A stretch of DNA of 50,341 nucleotides from Methylotenera sp. (GTDB taxonomy: Bacteria > Pseudomonadota > Gammaproteobacteria > Burkholderiales > Methylophilaceae): the NCBI GenBank assembly GCA_013140755.1, contig JABFSF010000049.1, positions 1 through 50,341 of the forward strand, in the 5' to 3' direction. Both the position numbers and the translations under genes were made by a program. Under the pieces are notes generated by a model that did no database searches, was not told the origin of the DNA, and worked only from the letters and a program-made list of their open reading frames with translations. Below, piece by piece: positions 19,157 to 27,349 of the stretch (the stretch's first letter is position 1; every line of letters starts with the position of its first letter).

Positions 19157-20461
19157 TTAGGCATTTCCCATTAAATCATCAAATTTAACTTTTTTGTCAG
19201 TCACTTTAGCTTGAGCCAACACCCAGCTCACAGTATTTTCTTCTGTTGCTAAGGCCGCTGGCTCATCCAAACGTTTTGGATCAGCATAATACCAAGTCAC
19301 CACATCAGATGGACGCTCAAAGCTTTGCGCAAACACATCTACCATTGCGCGCACTTGGTCAGCATTAGCATGTAAGCCATTTTTATTGATAATTTCACCT
19401 AAAATTAAGCGTAATTTTGTGCTACGTTTGGCTTGCTCTTCAAACATACTTGGCTCAAGCTGAATACTACTCACATCAGCACCGCGTTGCTTCAAGTTTT
19501 GCGCGGTCGTTTCCATCATACGATTGATTTCTGTTCCCAGCAATACGCGTGGAATATCAAACTCTGCACTATCTACCAAAGCCTGAAACACTTGCTCTTT
19601 CAACTTAGCACTCACACGTTTAGCCACTTCTTGCTTGAGGCTATCGGCAATTTCAGCTTTCATTTTCTCAACATCACCATCTTCAACGCCTAAACTTTTA
19701 GCAAAATCGGCATCAATCTCAGGGAATTTTGGTTGAGAAACGCTAATAAATGCGACTTCATAACCCACCGTTTTACCTGCTAATTGTGCTGGGTTATGAT
19801 CAGCAGGATAGGTAATTTCAAACTTCTTAGTCGCGCCTGCTTTGCCGCCAATCAATTCATCGTCAAACGTTGCAACGCGGCCAACCTCGCCAAGCACTAA
19901 ATCAATCCCTTTATCACCTGTTGATTCAACTTCTTGCTCATCAATAAACGCTTTAAGCGTTACATTAACACGGTCGTCTTTTTTAGCCGCACGTTTCACA
20001 GGCTCGTAACTTACGCGCTGTTTTACTAAAACATCTAGCGTTTTTTTAACATCAGCCGCCGCAACTTCTAACGTTGGACGCTCAATTTTCACCTTTGACA
20101 AGTCACCAATAACAACTTCAGGAAACACCTCAAAAGTAGCGGTGTACTCTAAAACAGCGGAAGCTGCATCAAATGGCTTATGCTCAATGTTAGGAAAACC
20201 AGCAACGCGCAATTTATTTTCATCTACGGCATCACCAAAGCTTTCTTCAACCGCAGCCGAATAAACTTCATCACGCACTTGGTTACCATAATGCTGATTG
20301 ACCAAGCCCATAGGAGCTTTACCTGGTCTAAAACCAGCAAATTTCGCAGTACGTGAAATTTGTGCCAAACGTTGCTTAATTTGTCCTTCTAAAGGTTGAA
20401 GCGGAACGCTAATTGTCATTCTACGTTCAAGATTACTGAGGGTTTCAACATTGGTTGCCAT
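19157..20461 (-). CDS. tig: Trigger factor, ribosome-associated chaperone
   Basis: A 434-residue chaperone that meets nascent chains at the ribosome exit. The N-terminal ribosome-binding domain has the signature around [11 protein letters not shown] (the G-F-R-x-G-K-x-P motif), followed by an FKBP-like isomerase domain (about 150-245) and a helical C-terminal domain. The start is at the ATG at 20461, preceded by AGGA eight bases upstream; an alternative ATG at 20503 lies inside a palindrome and would add 14 unrelated residues. It is the first gene of the tig-clpP-clpX set. Confidence 0.97.
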   Translation of the reverse strand: MATNVETLSNLERRMTISVPLQPLEGQIKQRLAQISRTAKFAGFRPGKAPMGLVNQHYGNQVRDEVYSAAVEESFGDAVDENKLRVAGFPNIEHKPFDAASAVLEYTATFEVFPEVVIGDLSKVKIERPTLEVAAADVKKTLDVLVKQRVSYEPVKRAAKKDDRVNVTLKAFIDEQEVESTGDKGIDLVLGEVGRVATFDDELIGGKAGATKKFEITYPADHNPAQLAGKTVGYEVAFISVSQPKFPEIDADFAKSLGVEDGDVEKMKAEIADSLKQEVAKRVSAKLKEQVFQALVDSAEFDIPRVLLGTEINRMMETTAQNLKQRGADVSSIQLEPSMFEEQAKRSTKLRLILGEIINKNGLHANADQVRAMVDVFAQSFERPSDVVTWYYADPKRLDEPAALATEENTVSWVLAQAKVTDKKVKFDDLMGNA

Positions 20462-20493
20462 GCCGTGTTTCCTAAAGTTTAATAGCACATTGT

Positions 20494-20521
20494 AAATAGG
20501 CACTCAATTGAGTGCCTATTT
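20494..20521 (-). terminator. Palindrome between tRNA-Leu and tig
   Basis: A perfect 28-base palindrome with core AGGCACTC/GAGTGCCT centred on AATT, located 27 bases beyond the tRNA-Leu CCA end and 33 bases before tig. A modest ATTTA tract follows on the minus strand. It may end the tRNA transcript or attenuate reading into tig. Confidence 0.55.
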
Positions 20522-20547
20522 AATCATACTATAGATGATAGTAAAGT

Positions 20548-20632
20548 TGGTGCGAAAGGAGAGACTCGAACTCTCATGGATTTCTCCGCTGGCTTCTAAG
20601 ACCAGTGTGTCTACCAATTCCACCACTCTCGC
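20548..20632 (-). tRNA. tRNA-Leu (anticodon TAG)
   Basis: An 85-base class II tRNA with the long variable arm expected for leucine and an encoded CCA. The acceptor arms GCGAGAG and CTTTCGC pair with one G-U, the D-arm contains GGTAGACAC, and the anticodon loop CTTAGAA gives TAG, reading CUN codons. It precedes tig, as in several betaproteobacteria. Confidence 0.95.
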
Positions 20633-20764
20633 AGGTAGTAAACAGGTGAAATTCACCCGCTTAAATAAAAGCAGCATTGTATCTTAACTTTTCACATTCA
20701 GAAAGAGGCTGTTTTAGATTATATTGTTAGGACGTATGTGCTTTGACACTAATTCAATGGTGCG

Positions 20765-21304
20765 TTAGATTTCCGCCTGCACAAAATCATCCATCGGTGG
20801 TAATTCTGTTAATGAACGCAGGTTAAAATCATCCAAAAAGTGCTTGGTGGTAGCATAAAGCGATGGTCGCCCAGGCACCTCGCGCTGCCCGACAATATCA
20901 ATCCAATCACGCTCTTGCAATTGGCGCATGACATTCGGGTTCACCGTCACCCCGCGGATTTCTTCAATATCGCCCCGTGTTACAGGCTGGCGGTAAGCAA
21001 TAATTGCTAGGGTTTCCATCACCGCGCGTGAATATTTTGGCTGCTTTTCAGGGTTTAGCCGTGCGATAAACTCGCTATATTCAGCCTTTGCTTGAAAGCG
21101 ATAGCCCGATGCCACTTGCACAAGTTCCATAGTGCGCGGCTCCCAATCTACTTTTAGCTCATCTAACACCATGCGTAACGTAGCACGCTCCATGCGGCCA
21201 GCAAAGAGTTTCAACATATCATCTAAGCTTAAAGGCTGCGGCGATGTGAGTAAAGCCGCTTCAAGCACTTGCTTCATTTCTATGATATTTTCAGGCTCTT
21301 TCAT
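20765..21304 (-). CDS. scpB: Segregation and condensation protein B
   Basis: A winged-helix protein of 179 residues that with ScpA and an SMC ATPase forms the bacterial condensin used in chromosome segregation. Recognised from QVLEAALLTSPQPLSLDDML near the N-terminus and the region ETLAIIAYRQPVTRGDIEEIRGVTVNP, with GRPSLYATTKHFLDDF near the end. The start is uncertain: the ATG at 21304 has GAGA eight bases upstream, while an ATG at 21367 overlaps the scpA stop by eight bases but lacks a well-placed binding site and would add 21 residues unlike the family. Confidence 0.93.
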   Translation of the reverse strand: MKEPENIIEMKQVLEAALLTSPQPLSLDDMLKLFAGRMERATLRMVLDELKVDWEPRTMELVQVASGYRFQAKAEYSEFIARLNPEKQPKYSRAVMETLAIIAYRQPVTRGDIEEIRGVTVNPNVMRQLQERDWIDIVGQREVPGRPSLYATTKHFLDDFNLRSLTELPPMDDFVQAEI

Positions 21305-21359
21305 TATGTTTCTCAAGATAGGTAATTTCAATGTAGATGCGCCATTGATTACGCCCCCC

Positions 21360-22136
21360 CTACGCATTCACCTGCAAATAAATCGGCGAGAAAGCTTGTT
21401 GCTGCGTAATGCGAATCAAGCCCTCTTTTGCCAGCTCTAAAATGGCTAAAAAATTCACCACTAATTTTGCTAAACCGTCGTTCATCACATCAAACAACTG
21501 CGAAAACTCGACCAAACCATCCGCCTTTAAGCGACGTAAAATCTGGCTCATATGTTCGCGCACTGAAAGCTCGGCACGGCCAATTTTGTGGTGGCTATTC
21601 AGTTTTGCGCGTTTTAACACATTGCGCCACGCCTCTGCCAGCTCATCTAAGCTCACTTCAGGCGGTTTAATTTCACTGATATGCTGATAATAAGCAGCCG
21701 CTACGCTCAACTCTTCACCCACTTTTGGCAGCTCATCTAAACGCTGTGCGGCAAGTTTAATCGCTTCGTATTCCATCAAACGGCGCACCAACTCAGCACG
21801 CGGGTCATCCTCTTCAGCCACCTCTACGGGTTTTGGCAACAACATGCGCGATTTAATCTCAATTAACATCGCCGACATCAGCAAATAATCACCCGCCAAC
21901 TCTAGCTTAATCGCCTTCATTTTCTCCACATACACCATATACTGGCGCGTTAAATCCGCCATGGGAATATCCAGAATATCCAGATTATGCTTGCGAATCA
22001 GGTATAACAATAAATCAAGCGGGCCTTCAAACGACTCTAAATACACCTCCAGCGCATCAGGCGGAATGTATAAATCTTGCGGCAACTCTGAGAGCAGCTC
22101 GCCTTTGATTTTGATTTCTGATGTGGTGAGTAACAA
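21360..22136 (-). CDS. scpA: Segregation and condensation protein A
   Basis: A 258-residue kleisin that bridges SMC heads. The family core is unmistakable: LEVYLESFEGPLDLLLYLIR, followed by HNLDILDIPMADLTRQYM, and LLMSAMLIEIKSRMLLPKP. The start codon is TTG at 22136, supported by AAGG eight bases upstream, and no ATG occurs before residue 58. In relatives the gene usually follows trpS directly, so its upstream region here was probably altered when the restriction cassette entered. It is followed by scpB with overlapping ends. Confidence 0.95.
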   Translation of the reverse strand: MLLTTSEIKIKGELLSELPQDLYIPPDALEVYLESFEGPLDLLLYLIRKHNLDILDIPMADLTRQYMVYVEKMKAIKLELAGDYLLMSAMLIEIKSRMLLPKPVEVAEEDDPRAELVRRLMEYEAIKLAAQRLDELPKVGEELSVAAAYYQHISEIKPPEVSLDELAEAWRNVLKRAKLNSHHKIGRAELSVREHMSQILRRLKADGLVEFSQLFDVMNDGLAKLVVNFLAILELAKEGLIRITQQQAFSPIYLQVNA

Positions 22137-22153
22137 ATTAAAACCTTAATTAA

Positions 22154-22339
22154 ACAACCGATAATTTATTCGTTATTCCCGAAGAATCCGGCATCTACTT
22201 TAATTCTAAAAATGCAACTTTTCTAAAACATATCAAACACGATGCTCTGGAAGCAGCATGGATACTGGCTTGCAGAGGTATAAAAAATCCTCGACGTAAG
22301 AATCTAGCAAATTACACCGATTTTTTGCTCATAAAATGA
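22154..22339 (+). pseudogene. Orphan open frame, possible 3' remnant of an unknown gene
   Basis: A frame of 61 codons without ATG, GTG or TTG near its beginning runs from just after a stop at 22151 to TGA at 22337-22339, opposite to the genes on either side. Its composition looks protein-like (for example DALEAAWILACRGIKNPRRK near residues 30-49). It is too long to be comfortable as chance in AT-rich DNA, but not decisively so. I do not recognise the family. A likely reading is the tail of a gene cut off when the restriction cassette was inserted or rearranged. Confidence 0.3.
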
Positions 22340-22396
22340 CAACTGCAACCTGCTTTTCATAGGTAGGTGTAGAGAGTAACGAAACCCAGTGTTTTA

Positions 22397-22633
22397 CTAA
22401 GCAGATATACTGTCTTTAAGGCGTCTAGCAACCGCATATATATGATTAACATTTGGATTACCATAAAACTTTTTAGTCAAAGTAAATTGAGTGTTAGTGT
22501 ATTTTTCACCTAAAAAATCTTCAAACTCCCTCAATACATACTCTTCGTAAGACAGCCTTTCAGATTCCTCTAAATAATCAATAACCTTTAATAAAGCTGA
22601 GCGGTCAATATTGCTAGTATCAATTGCATTCAT
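22397..22633 (-). CDS. Small protein co-translated with the DpnI-like enzyme
   Basis: A 78-residue acidic-to-neutral protein with no signal peptide and no recognised domain; predicted to be mostly helical at the N-terminus (LLKVIDYLEESERLSYEEYV). Its ATG lies inside the end of the restriction gene (14 bases overlap), so translation is coupled. The pneumococcal DpnI cassette also carries a second gene of unknown role after the nuclease; equivalence is possible but I cannot see clear similarity. Functions such as modulation of the nuclease are guesses from position. Confidence 0.65.
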   Translation of the reverse strand: MNAIDTSNIDRSALLKVIDYLEESERLSYEEYVLREFEDFLGEKYTNTQFTLTKKFYGNPNVNHIYAVARRLKDSISA

Positions 22634-23402
22634 TTCTTAACTTCCTATAAACACCTTGAGAAATAAACTCTATCAACCCTTTATCTCTCAACACTTGTAA
22701 TTGCTGCCTAATTTTATCTTTAACATGCTTATTTTCTGGATGTTTAAATTGTAGTTGTGCCTCAAAAGCATAAACATCCGCTAACTTGAAGTTCACACTT
22801 TTGATTTTGTCTAAGCAATTCAAAATGTCTAATGTCCAACCTCTGGAGTTTAAAGCCGAATCTTTTAAAAAAAACGTTCTGCGCCAACTATCTAGAACCA
22901 TATCTTTGTTTTGCATAGTCGAGTTTTTAATAAAAAATATTTTTCCACTCTCTGGAATTTTTGTAATGTTAATATTACAACCAACCCAGCCAGCTCTTTT
23001 TGCCGCACTGCTTAATGGTTTTCTTTTTTCAATGATTTCAGGGGTGAAGAAATATCTTGGGATAATAGCAAAATTATTAACTGTCCAATTTTTTGGATTG
23101 TAAGTCAAAAAGAAAAAATTTGGATTATTGGCTGACAACACCCTCTCTATCATTGTGGAGTAAGCTCCATCAACAATCTTTGATGCAAAATTTCCATTTT
23201 TACTTTTTAATTCAAAGTCTTCGTCACAACTTCCACAATAAAAATCTGCTACAGGTTTATTATTTTCATACTCAAAAATTGATGGCGCGCCGCAGTTAGG
23301 GCAATATATATTTTCTTTAACCCAAGACTCCGTTAAAACTCTAGCAATTTGAGATTTACTTACGTAATCATTCGCTAAACCAATATTAAATTGCAAATCC
23401 AT
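22620..23402 (-). CDS. dpnC: DpnI-family methyl-dependent type II restriction endonuclease
   Basis: A 260-residue enzyme closely resembling DpnI, which cuts GATC only when the adenine is N6-methylated. Residues 34-59 hold four cysteines (CPNC at 34-37 and CGSC at 56-59) forming the zinc site. The PD-(D/E)xK nuclease shows Asp53 (PVADFYC), Glu64 and Lys66 (FELKSKNGNF). Further shared words are NPNFFFLTYNPKNW, RKPLSSAAKRAGWVGCNI and SRGWTLDILNCLDKI. The C-terminal winged helix (about 180-254) senses the methyl groups. The start follows GGAGG by 13 bases, embedded in the end of the truncated methyltransferase. DNA here is clearly more AT-rich than trpS and scpA, consistent with transfer. The host must leave its GATC sites unmethylated. 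Confidence 0.93.
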   Translation of the reverse strand: MDLQFNIGLANDYVSKSQIARVLTESWVKENIYCPNCGAPSIFEYENNKPVADFYCGSCDEDFELKSKNGNFASKIVDGAYSTMIERVLSANNPNFFFLTYNPKNWTVNNFAIIPRYFFTPEIIEKRKPLSSAAKRAGWVGCNINITKIPESGKIFFIKNSTMQNKDMVLDSWRRTFFLKDSALNSRGWTLDILNCLDKIKSVNFKLADVYAFEAQLQFKHPENKHVKDKIRQQLQVLRDKGLIEFISQGVYRKLRNECN

Positions 23403-23405
23403 AGA

Positions 23406-23735
23406 CTAATCCGCACCTCCGAATTTACCCCTCGTACCCTTATCAACCTTAACCATTTTTCCAGCATGACAACTAATCCCACCATTAAACAAAAAATAGG
23501 GAGGGTCTGCAAAAATCATATCAAACTTGCCGTTTGGAAATTTAGCTATCAAACTATCCATAAACTCCAAGCAATTGGCTTGATACAACCAAACGCCGTT
23601 TAAATCATCACGGTAAAATAACTTATTGGGGGAAAGTGCTGTCTGCCTAACGACTAAATCTGAAAATGGATCATCTCCAATGGTGATTTTTTCTTCTATT
23701 ACTGGATACTTAAGCATTACGTTACCATTACCCAT
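23406..23735 (-). pseudogene. Truncated beta-class adenine-N6 DNA methyltransferase (N-terminal stump)
   Basis: A 109-residue frame that holds only the N-terminal part of a beta-class amino-methyltransferase. The catalytic motif IV DPPY is at 77-80 in FDMIFADPPYFLFNGGISCH, wording like the DpnA/DpnII-type GATC enzymes, and similarity runs to about VDKG at 97-100. It then turns into unrelated residues and stops four bases before the DpnI-like gene. The target-recognition region and motif I (cofactor binding), which lie C-terminal in this class, are missing, so it cannot methylate DNA. Its ATG overlaps the trpS stop by eight bases; a second Met at residue 7 is also possible. Translation through it probably feeds the restriction gene. 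GATC specificity is inferred, not shown. Confidence 0.85.
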
Positions 23736-24930
23736 AGTTCAAGCCCATCGCATCGCGCACATCCCGCATCGTCTCTCTCGCCAACTTACGCGCTTTTTCG
23801 CAGCCTTCTGCCACAATATTTTTCACTAAAGTCGGGTCTTCAGCATATTGTGCGGCGCGTTCTTGAATCGGTTTGAGTTCTTTTAACACGCCTTCAATCA
23901 CAGGGCCTTTACACTCTATACAGCCAATCGCCGCATTTTTACAGCCGTTTTGCACCCATTGTTGGGTAGTTTCGTCTGAGTAAATTTCATGCAATTGCCA
24001 CACTGGGCACTTGGCTGGGTCGCCAGCATCTGTGCGGCGAATACGTGCGGGGTCGGTGGGCATGGTTTTGATTTTTTTGGCAATCGCGTCAGGCTCTTCA
24101 CGCAGGCTAATGGTGTTGTTGTATGACTTAGACATTTTTTGGCCATCTAAGCCTGGCATTTTTGACGCTGGGGTGAGCTTGTAATCTGGCTCAATTAAAA
24201 TCATTTTGCCACCGCCTTCAAGGTAGCCAAGCAAGCGCTCTTTATCGCCCATGCTCATGCCTTGTTGTTCTTCAATCATGGCACGTGCCGCTTCGAGGGC
24301 TTCTTCATCGCCACTTTGTTGATAGGCAGTGCGCATTTCTTCATATAGCGCACCACGTTTGCTGCCTAATTTTTTAATGGCAGCTTCAGCTTTTTCTTCA
24401 AAGCCTTTTTCTTTGCCGTAAATATGGTTAAAGCGGCGTGCGATTTCACGCGTAAACTCAATATGGGGGATTTGGTCTTCGCCCACGGGGACTTGCGTGG
24501 CTTTGTAAATGAGGATGTCAGCACTTTGTAGTAAGGGGTAACCCAAAAATCCGTAGGTAGATAAATCTTTACTGCTGAGTTTTTCTTGCTGATCTTTATA
24601 AGTGGGTACACGCTCTAGCCAGCTTAATGGCGTAATCATGCTCAACAAGGTATGTAGCTCTGCGTGTTCTGGCACGCGGCTTTGAATAAATATAGTCGCG
24701 TTAGCTGGGTCAACCCCTGCGGCGAGCCAGTCGATGACCATTTCCCACACGCTTTCTTCAATCACCTCAGGGGTGTCGTAATGAGTGGTTAGTGCGTGCC
24801 AATCTGCCACAAAAAATAAGCACTCGTGCTCGTGCTGTAAGCGTATCCAGTTTTTGAGTACGCCGTTGTAGTGACCTAGATGTAAATTGCCTGTGGGGCG
24901 CATCCCTGATAAAACGCGTTCAATTGCCAT
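23728..24930 (-). CDS. trpS: Tryptophanyl-tRNA synthetase
   Basis: A 400-residue class Ic synthetase charging tRNA-Trp. The HIGH-type motif is HLGH at 17-20 and the KMSKS loop sits at 265-269 (GQKMSKSYNN). Compared with the roughly 330-residue forms it has an insertion at about 165-245, typical for the longer variant found in betaproteobacteria. It follows the M50 protease by 58 bases on the same strand. In relatives scpA often comes next; here the restriction cassette separates them. Confidence 0.97.
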   Translation of the reverse strand: MAIERVLSGMRPTGNLHLGHYNGVLKNWIRLQHEHECLFFVADWHALTTHYDTPEVIEESVWEMVIDWLAAGVDPANATIFIQSRVPEHAELHTLLSMITPLSWLERVPTYKDQQEKLSSKDLSTYGFLGYPLLQSADILIYKATQVPVGEDQIPHIEFTREIARRFNHIYGKEKGFEEKAEAAIKKLGSKRGALYEEMRTAYQQSGDEEALEAARAMIEEQQGMSMGDKERLLGYLEGGGKMILIEPDYKLTPASKMPGLDGQKMSKSYNNTISLREEPDAIAKKIKTMPTDPARIRRTDAGDPAKCPVWQLHEIYSDETTQQWVQNGCKNAAIGCIECKGPVIEGVLKELKPIQERAAQYAEDPTLVKNIVAEGCEKARKLARETMRDVRDAMGLNYG

Positions 24931-24988
24931 GTGCTAAAAAACCTTAGTAAATAATTAGGAAATAAATAATTAGGTGGATTATATCAAG

Positions 24989-25624
24989 TTAAACCAAACC
25001 CGCGATTAAACTGTAAACCAGCGAGATCACTGGATCTAGAATTTTGCCCAAAATGCCAGAAAATAGCAGTGCAATGAGTATAAAAAAACCATAACGCTCT
25101 AACTGTGCAAAAGGTTGCGCAAGATGATGCGGCAACAAACTCACAGCAATGCGCCCACCATCTAGTGGCGGCAAAGGAAGTAAATTGAGCACCATCAATA
25201 CAATGTTGATTCCCACGCCCGCTTGCGCCATCAATGCCAGTGGCATTTGAATTACCTCAGGCGCACTTACAGAGATTTTAAGCATCACCGCCCAAAAAAT
25301 TGCCATCACAAAGTTTGAGGCTGGTCCTGCAGCAGCCACCCATAACATGTCTTTTTTAGGATTGCGTAAAGCAGCAAAATTTACAGGTACAGGCTTTGCC
25401 CAGCCAAATAAAATACCGCCTAACATAATGGTTAATGCAGGTAATAATATGGTGCCAAATGGGTCTATATGCTTGAGTGGATTAAGCGAAATTCGTCCAA
25501 GTTTATCAGCGGTATTATCGCCAAAATATTTAGCTGCGTAGCCATGGGCAGCCTCATGCACCGTAATTGCAAAAATAACAGGCAATGCATAAATGCTAAT
25601 TTTTTGTATTAAAGACAATTCCAT
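24989..25624 (-). CDS. Site-2 protease family membrane metalloprotease (M50)
   Basis: A 211-residue polytopic membrane protein with about five or six membrane segments. The zinc ligands are His23 and His27 around Glu24 (ITVHEAAHGYAAKYFGD) and Asp155 in LLPLPPLDGGRI, which corresponds to the second family motif. It belongs to the short RseP-unlike branch with no PDZ domain; a true substrate is unknown. It lies between trpS and the Sua5/YciO gene, a neighbourhood conserved in many Proteobacteria. Confidence 0.93.
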   Translation of the reverse strand: MELSLIQKISIYALPVIFAITVHEAAHGYAAKYFGDNTADKLGRISLNPLKHIDPFGTILLPALTIMLGGILFGWAKPVPVNFAALRNPKKDMLWVAAAGPASNFVMAIFWAVMLKISVSAPEVIQMPLALMAQAGVGINIVLMVLNLLPLPPLDGGRIAVSLLPHHLAQPFAQLERYGFFILIALLFSGILGKILDPVISLVYSLIAGLV

Positions 25625-25715
25625 ATTTTTCTCTTCTTTTTCTCTATCCGCGCTTAAAGCTTCTACTGAAAGGTAGGCTTTACTAACATTGAGTTATCAT
25701 TGCGCATTAAGGTTT

Positions 25716-26339
25716 TTATAATCCAAAAGGTGCTAAATCACCCTGCCCCGCTCGAATTAACGTTGGGGCATCTTCAGTTAAATCAATCACCGAAGTAGCC
25801 CCTGCGGTGCAATGCCCAACATCAATGACCAAATCTAGCACATGCTCTAATTTATCCCGAATCTCCCATGCTTCGCTCATCACCGCTTCTTCATCTGCTA
25901 GATGCAAAGTCATGCTTAAAAGTGGTGCATCAATTGCTTCTAGTATCGCTTGCGCCACCGCGTGCTGTGGAACTCGAATGCCTATTGCGCTGCGTTTGGC
26001 ATGTTGTAACTTTTTAGGCACCTCACGCGTGGCTTTTAAAATAAAGGTATAAGCCCCAGGTGTGTTAGCTTTAAGCAAGCGAAATTGGCTATTATTCACC
26101 ACCGCATAATTACCAAGCTCACTTAAGTTACGGCACACTAGCGTAAATAAATGTTTGTCATCCACCCCGCGAATTTGTCGTATGCGCGTTTGCGCATCCA
26201 CAAAGCCGAGCATACATCCTAGCGCATAGCCTGAGTCTGTGGGGTAGGCAATTACACCGCCCACTTGCAAAATTTCAGCCGTGTGCTTAATTAAGCGTGG
26301 TTGCGGGTTATCTAAATGAATGTTAAAAAGTTGTGACAT
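25716..26339 (-). CDS. Sua5/YciO/YrdC-family protein (threonylcarbamoyl-AMP synthase-like)
   Basis: A 207-residue protein with the Sua5/YciO/YrdC fold. Family marks are VIAYPTDSGYALGC at about 29-42, KHLFTLVCRNLSELG and PGAYTFILKATREVPKK. Members with proven activity make threonylcarbamoyl-AMP for the t6A modification of tRNA at position 37. This one is nearer YciO than TsaC, so full activity is uncertain. The gene is seven bases after the PHP phosphoesterase, the same pairing as yciV-yciO in E. coli, which supports linked RNA-related functions. Confidence 0.9.
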   Translation of the reverse strand: MSQLFNIHLDNPQPRLIKHTAEILQVGGVIAYPTDSGYALGCMLGFVDAQTRIRQIRGVDDKHLFTLVCRNLSELGNYAVVNNSQFRLLKANTPGAYTFILKATREVPKKLQHAKRSAIGIRVPQHAVAQAILEAIDAPLLSMTLHLADEEAVMSEAWEIRDKLEHVLDLVIDVGHCTAGATSVIDLTEDAPTLIRAGQGDLAPFGL

Positions 26340-26346
26340 ATTTAGC

Positions 26347-27207
26347 CTATTTTTCCACAGAGTGACATGTCAATTTTTGTGCTTCTGTCCAATCTTGCCA
26401 TACTGGCACACATTGGCTCGGCAAAGCAGGCACTTGCCCCATGCCCATAAAACTAATACCTTTGCCATGATAGTCAGACCCAATGGATGCTTTTAAACCA
26501 AATAATTGCGCATATTTAGCATACTCCACATAATGCGCTGGGGTGTGGCTACCTGTCACCACTTCAATAGCACTGCCACCTAATGCTCTGAACTCTTCCA
26601 ACAACAGCAACATATTGGTACGTTTAATTTCATAACGCCCAGGATGCGCTAATACCGCCACCCCACCGCTTTGCGTAATTAAACTCACCGCTGATTCTAA
26701 ACTCATCCACACATGATTCACAAAGCCTGGCTTGCCCTTTACCAAAAACTTTTTAAACACGGCTTTATGATCTTTTGCATAACCCTGCGCAACCAAAAAG
26801 CGTGAAAAATGCATTCGCGTAATGATGCTTTTTTGCGCAATTTGCTCAGCACCTGCTAAACTCCCTTTGATTCCCGCCTTTTCAAGCCCCTCAGCCATCA
26901 GTTGTGCTCGATTCAATCGTGCTTGACGCACAGCTTGCAGTGCACTTTTAAGCGGTGCATATTGTGGGTTTATTTTTAGACCAACAACATGCAAGGTGCG
27001 ATTTTTCCAAGTTACAGAGATTTCCACCCCATTGATTAGCGTAATGCCACATTGCGTTGCCGCTTGTTGCGCCTCATCTAAACCACTAATATCGTCATGA
27101 TCAGTCAGAGCCATCACTCGCACGCCATGCCCAGCGGCATGTTGTACAAGCTCAGTTGGAGTAAGCAAGCCATCAGAAACATTAGAGTGCGTATGCAAAT
27201 CAATCAT
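26347..27207 (-). CDS. PHP-domain phosphoesterase, YciV/TrpH (RNase AM) type
   Basis: A 286-residue metal-dependent phosphoesterase. The N-terminal metal site His5-x-His7 (DLHTHSNVSDG), the segment VMALTDHDDISGL and a C-terminal GSDYHG (with Asp and His) are characteristic. The E. coli homologue YciV is a 5'-3' exoribonuclease that trims ribosomal RNA ends and also acts on 3',5'-bisphosphonucleotides. It heads the minus-strand set with the Sua5/YciO gene, the M50 protease and trpS. No signal peptide; cytoplasmic. Confidence 0.92.
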   Translation of the reverse strand: MIDLHTHSNVSDGLLTPTELVQHAAGHGVRVMALTDHDDISGLDEAQQAATQCGITLINGVEISVTWKNRTLHVVGLKINPQYAPLKSALQAVRQARLNRAQLMAEGLEKAGIKGSLAGAEQIAQKSIITRMHFSRFLVAQGYAKDHKAVFKKFLVKGKPGFVNHVWMSLESAVSLITQSGGVAVLAHPGRYEIKRTNMLLLLEEFRALGGSAIEVVTGSHTPAHYVEYAKYAQLFGLKASIGSDYHGKGISFMGMGQVPALPSQCVPVWQDWTEAQKLTCHSVEK

Positions 27208-27349
27208 GATTGCAGTAAAACAAATGAAATATCATGAAACCCTAAAAAGAAAAGTGAATAATCACCACTTGATTTTTTGCCTTATGGCACAATATCAAAT
27301 CATAGCAAAATAGTGCTTAAGTCTAAAATTAGTTTTTAAAAGAGCTCGC

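Noticed and set aside
20462-20503. Upstream ATG giving a longer trigger factor
   Set aside because: It lies inside the palindrome and adds 14 residues unlike the family; the ATG at 20461 has AGGA.
26350-26361. CCACAGAGTG resembling an end of the CACAGAG family
   Set aside because: It lies in the coding end of the PHP gene and has no matching partner arm nearby.
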